From contig JALMGJ010000020.1 of the NCBI GenBank assembly GCA_023362775.1, positions 1,612,001 to 1,676,000 on the forward strand: DNA of 64,000 nt. The letters run 5' to 3'. The position numbers and the translations under genes are program-made. Shown piece by piece: positions 48,505 to 59,694 of this stretch. Every line of letters begins with the position of its first letter. The stretch's first letter is position 1. The notes below the pieces were generated by a model. The model saw only the letters and a program-made list of their open reading frames with translations. It had not been told where the DNA came from and ran no database searches. The DNA comes from Charina bottae. Lineage: Eukaryota > Chordata > Lepidosauria > Squamata > Charinaidae.

Positions 48505-48890
48505 GTAGTTGTGACTTCAGTATTTAATTTAGTAGGATCTAGCATCCTTCTTGGACTGTTTTCACCTTCAAGTTTTTAAGCTATTGGATCCAGCCTACCT
48601 CTCCTTATCAAATTCTGTTCTTCCAGTCCTGTATGCAGGTCTGACTCTTCTCAGTTCCTCCTCCTCTGGAGGAACAAATTAAAAATAATGTAGTTCCATT
48701 CTAAGAATCTGGAATAAATATAAACCCAGAATACGTCCCAATACTCTGTGGGTATCTCCACAAGAATCCTTTCACAGAAAAGAGATGATGGGTAACTATA
48801 ATTGGATAAGATATAAGGATCATTTTCCTTACCATTCTTTGGCTCAAATCTTTGTCTCCTTCATGGTTGTTAGATATATCCATGCCACAC
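48505..48890. other. Unannotated stretch
   Basis: Nothing supported. Confidence 0.4.
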
Positions 48891-49039
48891 CACTCCTATT
48901 TGGTAGGATAAAAAACTGAAAATCGGACAACTTGTTTACATCTTTCGAGAACTTATTGACAGGAGCACTATTTCACATTGCCTGAAAGACTGGGTCATTG
49001 AAGCATATTCTGTCTGGGGAAAGTATCACCAAGAAGTAC

Positions 49040-49497
49040 AGTATTATGGTTCATTCTCTTTGCAGTGGGACAGTAATATCAACAGCCTTGCGGAGAAATA
49101 TCCTTACAGAGAAGATCACAGACACATAGAGGTAAACAACATTTACATACCATTCATAAGAGACAATAGAAAAGCCAGAAGACCAGAACACCTCTTTGCC
49201 AGCAATCAACAACAAGATATGCAAAGATTAACAGCAAGATTAGCAGCAGAGGAGCAATCAAACAACACAATAGACCCTATTCAAGGAACTATTAACTCAG
49301 TCAATCAACCAAGCAGCAAACAACAACCCAATCAAGGTACTACCAAGGAGAGTACAACACCCCCACCAACACAGGCAGGACAAGCCAGAGTATATAAACA
49401 GAGAGCAAGTTCCACTCCCTTTTCGCACTGAAGATGTTGCCTAGCCTGGCAATGAAACGTCTGCAAGAAAACAACAAGGCTCAGAGAGCACCATGGA
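49040..49497 (+). mobile_element. Penelope-like 3' remnant with hammerhead-like motif
   Basis: An Asn/Gln/Thr-rich open frame (49060-49431, 123 codons) with no clear domain is followed by cactgaagatgttgcctagc and atgaaacgtctgcaagaaaa, then 'caaggctcagagagcacc'. I recognise this terminal block from Penelope-like elements in amniotes. It ends where L1 sequence starts. GIY-YIG and RT domains are absent. Confidence 0.5.
49429..49464 (+). ncRNA. Hammerhead-ribozyme-like core in Penelope-like remnant
   Basis: ctgaaga, one extra base, a 6-bp stem gttgcc/ggcaat with loop tagcct, then gaaacgtc. The ACGU stem III and the GUC triplet next to the expected cleavage position fit a short dimeric hammerhead. 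The extra base after CUGAAGA is the same oddity as at 19215. Confidence 0.45.
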
Positions 49498-49859
49498 CTC
49501 CACAAAAAAAGAAGAATTTAAAAATTCCCCTACTAAAACAAGTATTATAAACCAAATTAAACTTTTACAACAGCAATTATCCACGTTAACAATAAAAGAA
49601 ATAGAGACTAAGCTGAACTATGTAAAACAAAAACACTTCAAATCTGCAAATAAACCTGGAAAATGGTTGGCCTTCAAATTACGGAAAGAAAGGGAGAGAA
49701 GGACAATTCTCAAACTTCAAGAGGGGGATACAACTATAACAGATAATGTAACTATGCAAAAAAAAATTTCACCAATATTATTCCACTTTTGTAGAAAAGT
49801 TATCTTAGAAAACAAAACTTGCCAAAACTTACAATTTTACAAAGACAGACCAAGGTCTA
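49498..49859 (+). pseudogene. L1 ORF2 fragment, left part (before the gypsy insertion)
   Basis: Encodes the L1 ORF2 region upstream of the RT: FKNSPTKTSIINQIKLLQQQ, then KHFKSANKPGKWLAFKLRKE and RRTILKLQEGDTTIT. The sequence is interrupted at 49860 by an LTR element and resumes at 52337. Start is 5'-truncated; one frameshift is visible near the junction. Confidence 0.83.
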
Positions 49860-50197
49860 TGTCAGGGTTCATCTCTATGAATCCTGCCATTGGGATTAAG
49901 CCTAGTATAGTGCTTGTAGAGTAGTTAGGAGGGGGGATGGCAGTTGAGTGTTATGTCTGGTGGTGGAGGCTGGAGACAGCTCGGCCAAGGTCGCGCACCT
50001 GCAGCAGAGTGGAGATGGGAACGTTTGCCTCATGAGATCATCGGTTGGTGAATTGGCGCGCAAGGGGGGAAGTTAAGAGGGAATAGTTTGGCGGGAATTG
50101 GCATTCAAGTCTTTAGGAGTGCTTCAATTAACATGTATCCTGAATAAAGCTTTATCTGCATTTCACTGATCTGCATGGAGAAGTGTTTATTGGGACA
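49860..50197 (+). repeat. Gypsy LTR copy 1
   Basis: Begins tgtcagggttcatctctatg. Contains a polyadenylation signal aataaa (50143-50148). The 3' boundary is uncertain (about 50197 or 50216). Differs from LTR 2 by 'ggaggggggatggcagttga' against 'ggaccgtgt'. Confidence 0.8.
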
Positions 50198-50322
50198 TTG
50201 TTGTTGAGATCATCACAGAAAGACTTGAATCTACAATCCAGTCGGTTTATCCTGAGGTTACAATTGCTAACCCCAATTAGTGCCTCCTGAGTGAAAATCG
50301 ACTCGTCCAAGCAATTATCAGC

Positions 50323-51738
50323 ATGGAGGAATCTATGGAATGTTTCCAGGCGGGGGAAGAAGAGCAACCAGGCACTTCCACAGGTTTGGAAACGGTTTCC
50401 AAAGAAGGAAAAATCGTGGCTTTTGAACCAGAAATAGGCAAGAAGAAAACCTCCAAAAAGGGGCCCCGGCGGAGTGGAATAGAGGCTACCGAACTGCCCA
50501 TGGCACGTACCCCCAGAGCGGGTGCAGAATGGTCCGTGGGAATTGGAGGTGGCCTCCAGGCAGGGATGGGGAAATGAACTGCTAAAACCAGAGTTACCCA
50601 GTCCCAAAGGATGGCTTCCCTGGAAGTGAAGACTGCACGTATCGATTTTGAACTGGAGACTATTAGCCAGCAGCTACAGACTCTCATTCAATCCGTGCAG
50701 CAACTGGCCCTGGCTCCAAAGCAGGAAGGGGGGCCAGTGGCGGACTTAAAGCCTACTTTGATGACCACGGCAGCGGAGAGTGGCACGTCTAGCGGCGAGG
50801 AAGAAGAGGATGATTCTTCAGAACCTGAGCTGGAGGTGACACAACCTCCCGTAAGTGGAATACAAAGGGGTCAAGCCAGGTTGTTTGCAGTAAACAAACT
50901 GAAAATGCGGTTTGACGGCGACCCAGGGAAGCTGGCTTGCTTTATGACCCATGTCAGGGGTTTTATGGAGGAGTTTGAGAGCTCTTTCCTGAATGAAGTG
51001 GCCAAAGTGAGGTATGTCTCAAGTTTCCTAGAAGGAGAGGCTGCTTTATGGCTGGTGGCGTTGCATGACTCAAAGGCTCCTGAACTATTAACTTTTAACA
51101 GCTTTATGTTAGCATTGAGACGGAGATTTGAAGATACGCTATCTAAAATGTCAGCTAGGGTGCAACTGCAACAACTAAGTCAGGGAAACCGGACTGTCGC
51201 AGAATATGCTATGGAGTTTAAAAAACTTATAAGCATGGTCCCTGGCTGCCCTGAATCGTTTCAGGTAGAATATTTTCAGATGGGATTGAAACCTGAGATT
51301 CTGGAAATGGCAGCGGGGAGAGGGGACCCAGACACCCTAGAAGAATGGGTCCAATTAGCAGGCAAAGCAGAGAGCACCCAATTAAGACTGAGATCGTATA
51401 AAAAGCTGCAGAGTTCCGGGAAAAAACCGCTGGGACAACCCCAGGCAAAGAAACCGTTCAGAGCAAATGCTTGGGAGGAGGAAAAAGAACGCAGAGCCAA
51501 AAGGGGCTTGTGCTTTAAATGCGGCAAAGAGGGACATCGTATTAGCAACTGCCCCCAAACAACCCCTGCGGTAAAGACAAAGCCGGAAAGCCACCCTTCC
51601 AAGCCATCTAAGCTGCCGCTACGCAAGGGAACAGCCCATGCTTTGGATGAAAGTAAGACGCTGGAATTAGTTGGGGGAGAGAACAACTCTACTGATGAAG
51701 AATTCCTGCCGTCGGGAAACGAGCGACGCCTGGTCTAA
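50323..51738 (+). pseudogene. Gypsy gag with one in-frame stop
   Basis: Starts at ATG 50323. A TGA at 50575-50577 interrupts, and the frame resumes unbroken (ATG 50611) to 51738 (375 codons). The retrotransposon capsid domain is RFDGDPGKLACFMTHVRGFM through AEYAMEFKKLISMV (residues about 100-230 of the longer part). A CX2CX4HX4C zinc knuckle, CFKCGKEGHRISNC, is at residues 301-314 (51511-51552). The capsid resembles Sushi-class gag, from which mammalian PEG10/RTL genes derive. Gag packages genomic RNA. Whether the TGA is natural or a lesion cannot be told here. Confidence 0.88.
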
Positions 51739-51913
51739 GATGCGCTGGTGGCCAGGCATTCACAGATCGGCGCCCAGATTCGTTGATCCCCATGCCTCCC
51801 ATTGTGTTGCAGCCTGAAGATTTCTGGAATTGCTCAATATGTCTTTATGTTCATTTGTATTTTTTAACCTTTCTTGTACTTGCCATATTACTCTTTCTTT
51901 TGGAGGGTCGGCA

Positions 51914-52168
51914 TGTCAGGGTTCATCTCTATGAATCCTGCCATTGGGATTAAGCCTAGTATAGTGCTTGTAGAGTAGTTAGGACCGTGTTATGTCTGGT
52001 GGTGGAGGCTGGAGACAGCTCGGCCAAGGTCGCGCACCTGCAGCAGAGTGGAGATGGGAACGTTTGCCTCATGAGATCATCGGTTGGTGAATTGGCGCGC
52101 AAGGGGGGAAGTTAAGAGGGAATAGTTTGGTGGGAATTGGCATTCAAGTCTTTAGGAGTGCTTCAAAC
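51914..52168 (+). repeat. Gypsy LTR copy 2, 3'-truncated
   Basis: Same start as LTR 1 (tgtcagggttcatctctatg) and nearly identical through ggaattggcattcaagtctt to about 52166. It lacks the last part containing the polyadenylation signal. Confidence 0.85.
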
Positions 52169-52177
52169 ATCACATCA

Positions 52178-52336
52178 CCCATCTCCACTCTGCTGCAGGT
52201 GCGCGACCTTGGCCGAGCTGTCTCCAGCCTCCACCACCAGACATAACACTCAATTGCCATCCCCCCCCTAACTACTCTACAAGCACTATACTAGGCTTAA
52301 TCCCAATGGCAGGATTCATAGAGATGAACCCTGACA
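52178..52336 (-). repeat. Inverted partial gypsy LTR at the element's right end
   Basis: Reverse complement of positions 49860-50019, ending in catagagatgaaccctgaca and joined directly to L1 sequence. It shares the ggcagttgagtg-type variant with LTR 1, not LTR 2, so it was copied from the 5' LTR form. Confidence 0.88.
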
Positions 52337-53125
52337 GTCTGTCTGATCCAATAACGAAGATGGAAATTGTGGGCGTTATAAAAAAGATTAAAACCGGAAA
52401 ATCGCGAGGCCCAGATGGTCTTCTGGCATCCTATTATAAATATTTTGAAAATGAAATCTTACAACCACTCCTTATTACAATGAATCATATTTTAAAAAGG
52501 CAGGTCAATGCCGGAATCATGGAAGGAAGTGAATATTGCATTAATTCCTAAAGATGGCCAAGACTTAAGTTTGACTAAAAATTACAGACCAATATCACTG
52601 TTGAATAGGGATTATAAAATATTTACAACTATTTTGGCCAACAGATTGAAAAGAGTTTTACAGGACTTTATTCATCCAGACCAAAGTGGGTTTTTACCTA
52701 AAAGACAGCTGAAACATAATTTGAGAACAGCTTTGAATATCACTGAATATTTACAACAGCATAATGAAAAACAGGCTGCATTAATTTTCTTAGATGCTGA
52801 AAAAGCATTTGACAATCTTAATTGGTCTTTCCTATTTAAAGTTTTAGAAATTATGGAATTCGGGGATAATTTTACGAAATGGGTAGGGTCAATATATAGA
52901 CCACAAAAAGCAAGAATTATCGTGAACGGTGATTTAACACCACCATGTGACATTCAAAAAGGAACGAGACAAGGATGCCCTTTGTCTCCACTCCTATTTA
53001 TACTGGCACCAGATAAACTTTCTAAAATGTATAAAGGAATATCGAATGTCTGCTGGAAATGTAAAAGACATGAAGGAACTTTTTACCACCTTTGGTGGTC
53101 TTGTAAAAAAGTTAAAGAATACTAG
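52306..53125 (+). pseudogene. L1 reverse transcriptase, two overlapping frames
   Basis: The RT is split by a frameshift near 52508. The first frame has DPITKMEIVGVIKKIKTGKS, the second ESWKEVNIALIPKDGQDLSL through the SPLLFILA motif. The first ten codons of the left frame are gypsy LTR sequence, so its ATG is not genuine. Confidence 0.82.
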
Positions 53126-53740
53126 ATGGACATATATACAACTATTCGAAAGATTTTGAAAATGGACATTCAATTGAGACCAGAAATTTTCTTATTGGGA
53201 TGATAAACATACACCTAGAAAAAGCACATGGTACTTTACTTTGTTATATGACAACAGCTGCAAGACTGCTTTTGGCCCAACATTGGAAAGACCAGGCATT
53301 TCCCACAGTTGAGGAGTGATTAGTTAAGCTTTCGGAATTAGTGGGAATGGCGAAACTGATGGCTATTATAAAAGAAAAAACATTGATAAGATTTAAGAAA
53401 GACTGGAAGCCATTCATTGACTTTTTGCTTGAAACTGAACATAGTCAAATAGTGACATATGGTTTCGATGAATAGCTGTAAGTATAGATTAACAGGAAAA
53501 GCAGAAGCAATAATATAAAGTTAAACAAAGGTTGTATGAAAGTTTTTTTGTATATATTTTCTTTGTAAAGGAAGTCAGAAGTCACTTTGTTAAATGTCTA
53601 TATATGTTTGCATTTCTTCTTTTGTTTCTGTTCTGCGCCTCTATTCCTTCTATTTCTTATACTTTCACTGTAATTTATTTTCTTTTTTCTTTTTAATTTA
53701 TACATTACAAAAATAAAAATAATTGAACACAGAGAATAGT
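52337..53740 (+). pseudogene. L1 ORF2 fragment, right part and 3'UTR
   Basis: Continues the L1 copy: GKSRGPDGLLASYYKYFENE, NYRPISLLNRDYKIFTTILA, LIFLDAEKAFDNLNWSFLFK, KGTRQGCPLSPLLFILA. An internal deletion then jumps to the C-terminal WKCKRHEGTFYHLWWSCKKV (Cys-rich region) and LLAQHWKDQAFPTVEEWLVK-like codons with stops. The YADD-containing part of the RT is deleted. An AT-rich 3'UTR ends near 53740. Confidence 0.85.
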
Positions 53741-53744
53741 GGAA

Positions 53745-54470
53745 AATCAAATAATACTTCTGAGGCCATGGGGATGTCAGTGTATATATTGTTTCTGCTT
53801 GTTGGGACTGTCATTACATTAACATTAACGTTTTTTTTATCAATTTATTTTAGTGACCAAGAACCTATCCTGTCTATGTATACTTCCATCCATCTGTAGA
53901 TTGTTTCCTATAACTAAGCTATCTGGAAGCACTGCATAATATTCAATCTGAGAAGTAAACTCTCATTCATGATAGTCAAGTGCTCCCTGACTACTGCTTT
54001 ATTTACCTTGAGTTACAATTCCCTTCTTACTTCAATTGTTCTGAAATAAGGTCAATTTGAACGTAATTCTCCTTTGAAGAGAAGACCAAAGCAAGTAGGA
54101 ATTGAGGGGCTCTACCCTCTCTCAGTCACTTACCAACTTACCATATTTTTGTAGTAGCAGTCCCACCCCTTCCTTTTTCTTTTGCTTAATACTTTTTGTT
54201 GCTTTTAGCTTCCCTTGCAAGCCTACATTCCTTTTGCACTTTAGAACCTCTTTCCTGTAGATGTTAGCTACTTCTTGGTAGCTAATTCCTGGTGATTGCA
54301 CCCAACCTTTATTTCCTATACACGTCCTGCTTAACTCTCAACTCAGTCAGAAGCTCCCCATGCATCCACAATGGTTTTCTAAGCTACTCCCCCATTTTTC
54401 TGATTTGAATGATATGCAGTTGCACTTCCAATATCTTATTTTTGAGAAGTTCCCAACCCTTCTATGCTAT
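53745..54470. other. Unannotated stretch
   Basis: No feature recognised. Confidence 0.45.
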
Positions 54471-54479
54471 GTTTGACTG

Positions 54480-55035
54480 AGGATTCCTGTCCATAGGATC
54501 CTGCCTAGTACTTTTTTCTTGAAATTGGCTCTCCTGAAATTCAGTGGCATATACTACTATGGTCCAGTTTCTCTCTCTGTAGCATTTTGAAATCCAAGAT
54601 GAAGTGGTAGCTTCCTAAAAAAGTTTCCACTACCTTTCCCTCTTCAGCTAGTCTTCCCTATTGGTTAGGTTCTAGGAGAGCTGATCCCATTATCTCTTCT
54701 TCAATCTTCTGCAAAATGAAAGTCAGCAAGATCATTGAGGAATCTGGGGACATTCCAATCTTGGCTGAATTGTTTTTTCAACTGATACCTGGGTGAAGTC
54801 TCCCATTATTACTGTATATAGAGTTTGTCCTCACAGAAACGTGTCCCATGATCAAAGAATTTAAACAACTCCTTTTGGCACCACCTGAAATGCTTTCAGT
54901 GTTCTCTTTTCTTCCTGGGCCACATTCTACAACAAGAAAGAATGAGGAAAATATCACCTGTGCTCTCAGCTTCTCCACTCTCCTGCCCAGTATTTCAGAA
55001 TCCCTATCATAGTTTTCAGACCTGCATCTTTCCAC
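54480..55035 (-). repeat. Possible antisense CR1 endonuclease relic
   Basis: The reverse complement of about 54780-54815 gives TVIMGDFTQV, resembling the GDFN motif of the CR1 endonuclease. The surrounding text is of old antisense LINE type. No open frame. Confidence 0.35.
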
Positions 55036-55960
55036 ATGGAATGGTTGGGGAAAAAGAAGAAATGCTAAGCTTTTTAAGCTTTTTAAGCTTTTTCTTAATC
55101 CTTTTATATAGCAGGCTTTTTGTTTGGCTGGAAGAACATTCTATTATGTGAACAGAATGCTACCTTCAGCCTAAAAGTGGTACACCCTTGAAAAATTGGC
55201 CACCTCTTAGAGAACTAAGCCACTGACATCTCCTTTCTCTTGTTCTTTTAATTTTCCAAAATCTTTGACTCCCCAAAGATTTATATCAGCCTTTCTAGTA
55301 TTCTGTCTGCTCTTATATTTCTCTATTCATCAATCATCCATAGCCTAAAAGAAGGGTATGGGGGAAAGAGAAAGAGATCCGATTTCTTTTATGAATTTTT
55401 CTTGCATTATTGCCAGAAGCCAATTCCTACTTTCTGCAAGCAATCAATGTGGAGAGGCCTTTGCTCAGTGATGGCATGTGTTTGGCATACAGAAGATTAG
55501 ATAGTTTTAAAAGGATATTACATAATAGGTCTGAATATCTGCCTGAGACCTTTGAGACCTGTTGCTAGAGCAAGTAGACAGTACCAGTACAGATGGACCA
55601 ATACTTGCTGCAAAGTACTGTAGCTTATCTGTTCAAGAAAGCAGGTTAATGTGTAGCTGGATATATTTGATGTGTTGGCTTTGTCCCTGCTATGCAATGA
55701 TTTAGTTTTGCATAAATCAAGGCAGGTGTCTTTAACCCTTCCTTCCCAGTGGGAAAAATAACAAAAACTTCAACAACATTCTTTGGGTATCATTTCAAAT
55801 GCTCTCATATTTATGCAAATAAAGATGTACCCGAATTTAAGATGACTCCCAAGAAGAATAAACAGAAAAAAAGAATAGAGAAAAATCCCATGGAATGCCC
55901 AGCTTCTCTATTTTCTTAGTCCAGATTTGCCAAAATCAGACTTTGTGGAGATACTCCTCC
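55036..55960. other. Unannotated stretch
   Basis: A short tandem run of 'gctttttaa' lies at 55067-55098. Otherwise nothing. Confidence 0.45.
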
Positions 55961-55963
55961 CCA

Positions 55964-56061
55964 ATATATATATACATACATACACACACACACAGAGTAT
56001 ATATATGTATATATATGTGAATATATGTATACATGTATATATATGTGTATGTATGTATGTG
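55964..56061. repeat. Complex TA/CA/TG microsatellite
   Basis: Mixed (TA)n, (CATA)n, (CA)n and (TATG)n runs, about 100 bp. Confidence 0.9.
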
Positions 56062-56064
56062 CAC

Positions 56065-56812
56065 ACGCCAGAAGCCACACTCCAAAAAGGGGAAGGGCCA
56101 GATCAAAAATTATACTAATCATAATCAGTTGTTATGAAGTGTAAAATAAATTACCCCCTTTATAGAAGTAACTGTTCCCGTATTAGCATCTTCCACACCA
56201 GAAACATAAAAGTACATGCCTACATTCATACATTCTCCTCCCTTCTTTCAGCAGGAACAACAAAGCAGAAAAAAAGACAGGATGGGAAGAGGATAAGGGT
56301 AAATGGTAGCTGCACTGATAGAGAAAAGGAAAGAAAAAGTGGGGAATAAAACTTGATAGAAATGCAGTAAGAGAACAGATAACTGAAGAGGGATGAAAGA
56401 AAAGATAAAGCATCTGTTTAGATGTTAGAAAAAAGGTTAACATTCAGCAGCAAGGCAAGTCCCTCTCTTCCCAGAACCCTGGGAGGGGAGCTAATCTTCC
56501 CACAATTTAAGTACTAAATGTAACTAACTGAGCCAGAAAAAATTCTTTATAGCAACAAAGCTTTAGCATTAAAGCATGGAAACTAAAGAATGATAATTTA
56601 TATAATAACATATACTGTATAGGAGATTCCCCTTTATTCTCTTTTGTAATTGCCAGATTTTAAGAGGAATCTGAGATATCATCTTCTAATCTTAATTTGA
56701 GTAATACTACCTGCAGCTAATATGCTGTATATGCAAGCCTGGGTTATAGTAAGTATGCAGTGAAAACTATGATGCAGGATCTCAACAGTTTTGTCATATA
56801 TAAAAAATATAA
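56065..56812. other. Unannotated stretch
   Basis: Purine-rich patches at 56260-56440. No feature supported. Confidence 0.45.
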
Positions 56813-56813
56813 G

Positions 56814-57305
56814 GGACACGGTGGCTCAGCGGGTTAAACCGCTGAGCTGTAGACTGCCAATCAGAAGGTCAGCAGTTCGAATCCCCGCGCAACGAGGTGA
56901 GTTCTCGTTGCTAGTCCTAGCTCCTGTCAACCCCACAGTTCGAAAGCTTAGCAAGTAGATAAATGGGTACCACCTTAAGTGGGAGAATTTGCTGGCATCC
57001 TGTCGGGGGTCGCCCACCGAACGGAAAAGATCTCGTGAATGGCGGCGGAGACGACGGATCCCGAAACAGCAACATCCAGGACGTCAGCAGCCGGCTCCGA
57101 CACAAGGTATTCTGGGACATGTAGTCCAGTACCCACGGAAGAGTCGGTTCCCTTACCCCTTCCCTTAAGTGCGCGGTTTAAAAAAAATGTTGTATTAAAT
57201 ATGAAATGTATAAATATGAAATACAATGTATGTAAGCCGCCTAGAGTCCTCCGTTAGGGAGGGGATAGGTGGGGTATAAATACAATAAATACATAAAATA
57301 AAATA
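56814..57305 (+). mobile_element. tRNA-headed SINE joined to an L2-type tail
   Basis: A box tggctcagcgg (56822-56832) and B box agttcgaatcc (56874-56884) mark a tRNA-like head related to the Sauria-type SINE at 33435. The body contains gcaagtagataaatgggtac. After about 57030 it becomes a different sequence ending gccgcctagagtcctccgtt, then ggtataaatacaataaatac, an L2-type LINE tail. Either one composite SINE or a SINE next to a LINE tail; target duplications were not identified. Confidence 0.72.
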
Positions 57306-57309
57306 AAAA

Positions 57310-57960
57310 CCTTTGTTTTCCAGATTTTCCTCTTCTTAGAAATTTTAAAGGATTTCTGCTGTCAATGTGACAAATATATTTTTTTAAACTTGCCTGGGAA
57401 TTTAGTTCAAAATTAATATTAAATTATTTGAATTTACATACAAAGCAAGAATAACCATATTAATTGCACTTCAAATCCTTAAAACCAAATCTGATATTTT
57501 AAACAAAATAGATATTGATAGTGGTAGCATAAGTACCAACAAACTACTTTCTAAGAAAATTTACAGATGACTCCTCTTTAGAAATTAATTATTTTAAAAT
57601 TGCATTCCAGTTCTCAAGTATTTATTTACCATTTGCTAGTAGTTAGGATGTTGGCAGTCACAGTGAGGAGAAAAGAGGGTTAATTTTGACCATTTTATTA
57701 TTTCCTTTATTGCTGTGGTTCATTTAATAATTGCGCTGTTCTGAGATGCCTAATAGTTTAATTTGAATCACATTACAAATTTTACAAAATGTGTTTTTTC
57801 TGATCACTCATGTTTACTTAGAAAATGGTCCACACCTTACACATTTTGTAAGAGGCATGTAAACTTATAAGCACAACTATAATCACTTCACTGACCAGAG
57901 GGTGATATAGCACACTTTTATCGTGCATATTCTGTATTTCCACAAATATTTTCCTTTCAT
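57310..57960. other. Unannotated stretch
   Basis: AT-rich. Nothing recognised. Confidence 0.5.
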
Positions 57961-58076
57961 AATACAATTGTAATCAAAATTATTCAACCCCCATTGCAAA
58001 TCAGGTTTATTGTCAAAATTTACAGATTTTCAGCTGTTTGCAATGAACAAACCAAACAAAAGCAATTGAGTTCAAA

Positions 58077-58116
58077 CAAAACCGCCCAGAGTTCCCCGTT
58101 GGGGGAGATGGGCGGG

Positions 58117-58167
<51 letters not shown>

Positions 58168-58170
58168 AAT
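58077..58170 (+). mobile_element. L2-like LINE tail with (TA)n inside the Tc1 left repeat
   Basis: aaccgcccagagttccccgt, gggggagatgggcgg, then (AT)n at 58120-58164 and AATAAATAAA, flanked by attga on both sides. It interrupts the terminal repeat exactly where the uninterrupted right copy reads caactgaaatagctc. Confidence 0.8.
58120..58164. repeat. (TA)n microsatellite
   Basis: About 22 AT units at the end of the inserted LINE tail, in place of the usual (AAAT)n. Confidence 0.95.
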
Positions 58171-58470
58171 AAATTGAAATAGCTCAACACAACAAATGCT
58201 TCAACTGGTGTCCCCAAATTCAAATGGAAATGCAACTTATAATGACTTCTCCAGTCTCAAAATTATTCAACCCCCTGAATAGAATCCGTCACAACAGCAC
58301 ACATACTGTACAGTATGCAAAACAGGTGTTGTCTCAAGCACACCTGATGCAACTAATCAAGGGCTTCATTAGTTGCACCAGGTGTGCTTGAGCTGGAACA
58401 CATGAAATGCCTGAACTGGCTAAGGGTTTGTTGAGTGTCACGTTTGACTGTATGTTAGAAATATGGCTAA

Positions 58471-59133
<663 letters not shown>

Positions 59134-59694
59134 AGTATCAGGAAATCCTAGGAGAAAACGTCATGCCGTCTGTAAGGAAGCTGAAGCTTGGGCGTCATTG
59201 GACCTTCCAACAGGACAATGATTCCAAGCATACCTCAAATTCCACTAAGGCTTGGATGCAGAAGAAGTCCTGGAAGATTCTACAGTGACCATCACAGTCA
59301 CCTGACTTGAACCCCATAAAAAATCTATGAAGAAGGCGGTTGCAGCACGCAAACCCAAGAATATTACTGAACTGGAGGCCACTGCTCATGAGGAATGAGC
59401 TCTCGCAGCCATAGTTTACTACGGGGAATACCACTGCTTTAACTATGCGGATCTTTCTTGTCAGTGTGATGTCTCTGCTCTTAACTATTTTTAACTATTT
59501 TATCAAGATTTGGGAGAAGTCATTATAAGTTGTATTTTGAGTTGAATTTGGGGATACCACTTGAAGCATTCCTTGTGTTGAGCTATTTCAGTTGCTTTTG
59601 TTTGATTTGTTCATTGCAAACAGCTGAAAGTCTGTAAATTTTGACAATAAACCTGATTTGCAATGGGGGCTGAATAATTTCAATTACAACTGTT

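Larger units (their letters stand above)
49855..52340 (+). mobile_element. Ty3/gypsy (Sushi/PEG10-type gag) element, pol-less, inside L1
   Basis: The element spans 49860-52336 between gtcta and gtctg (likely 4-5 bp target duplication with one change). Parts: LTR copy 1 (from 49860), leader, gag (50323-51738), about 175 bp of 3' sequence, LTR copy 2 (51914 to about 52166, lacking its 3' third), about 11 bp of other sequence, and a 159-bp inverted LTR piece (52178-52336) equal to the start of LTR 1. Protease, RT and integrase are missing. The element joins L1 sequence on both sides, showing it inserted into that L1 copy. Confidence 0.85.
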
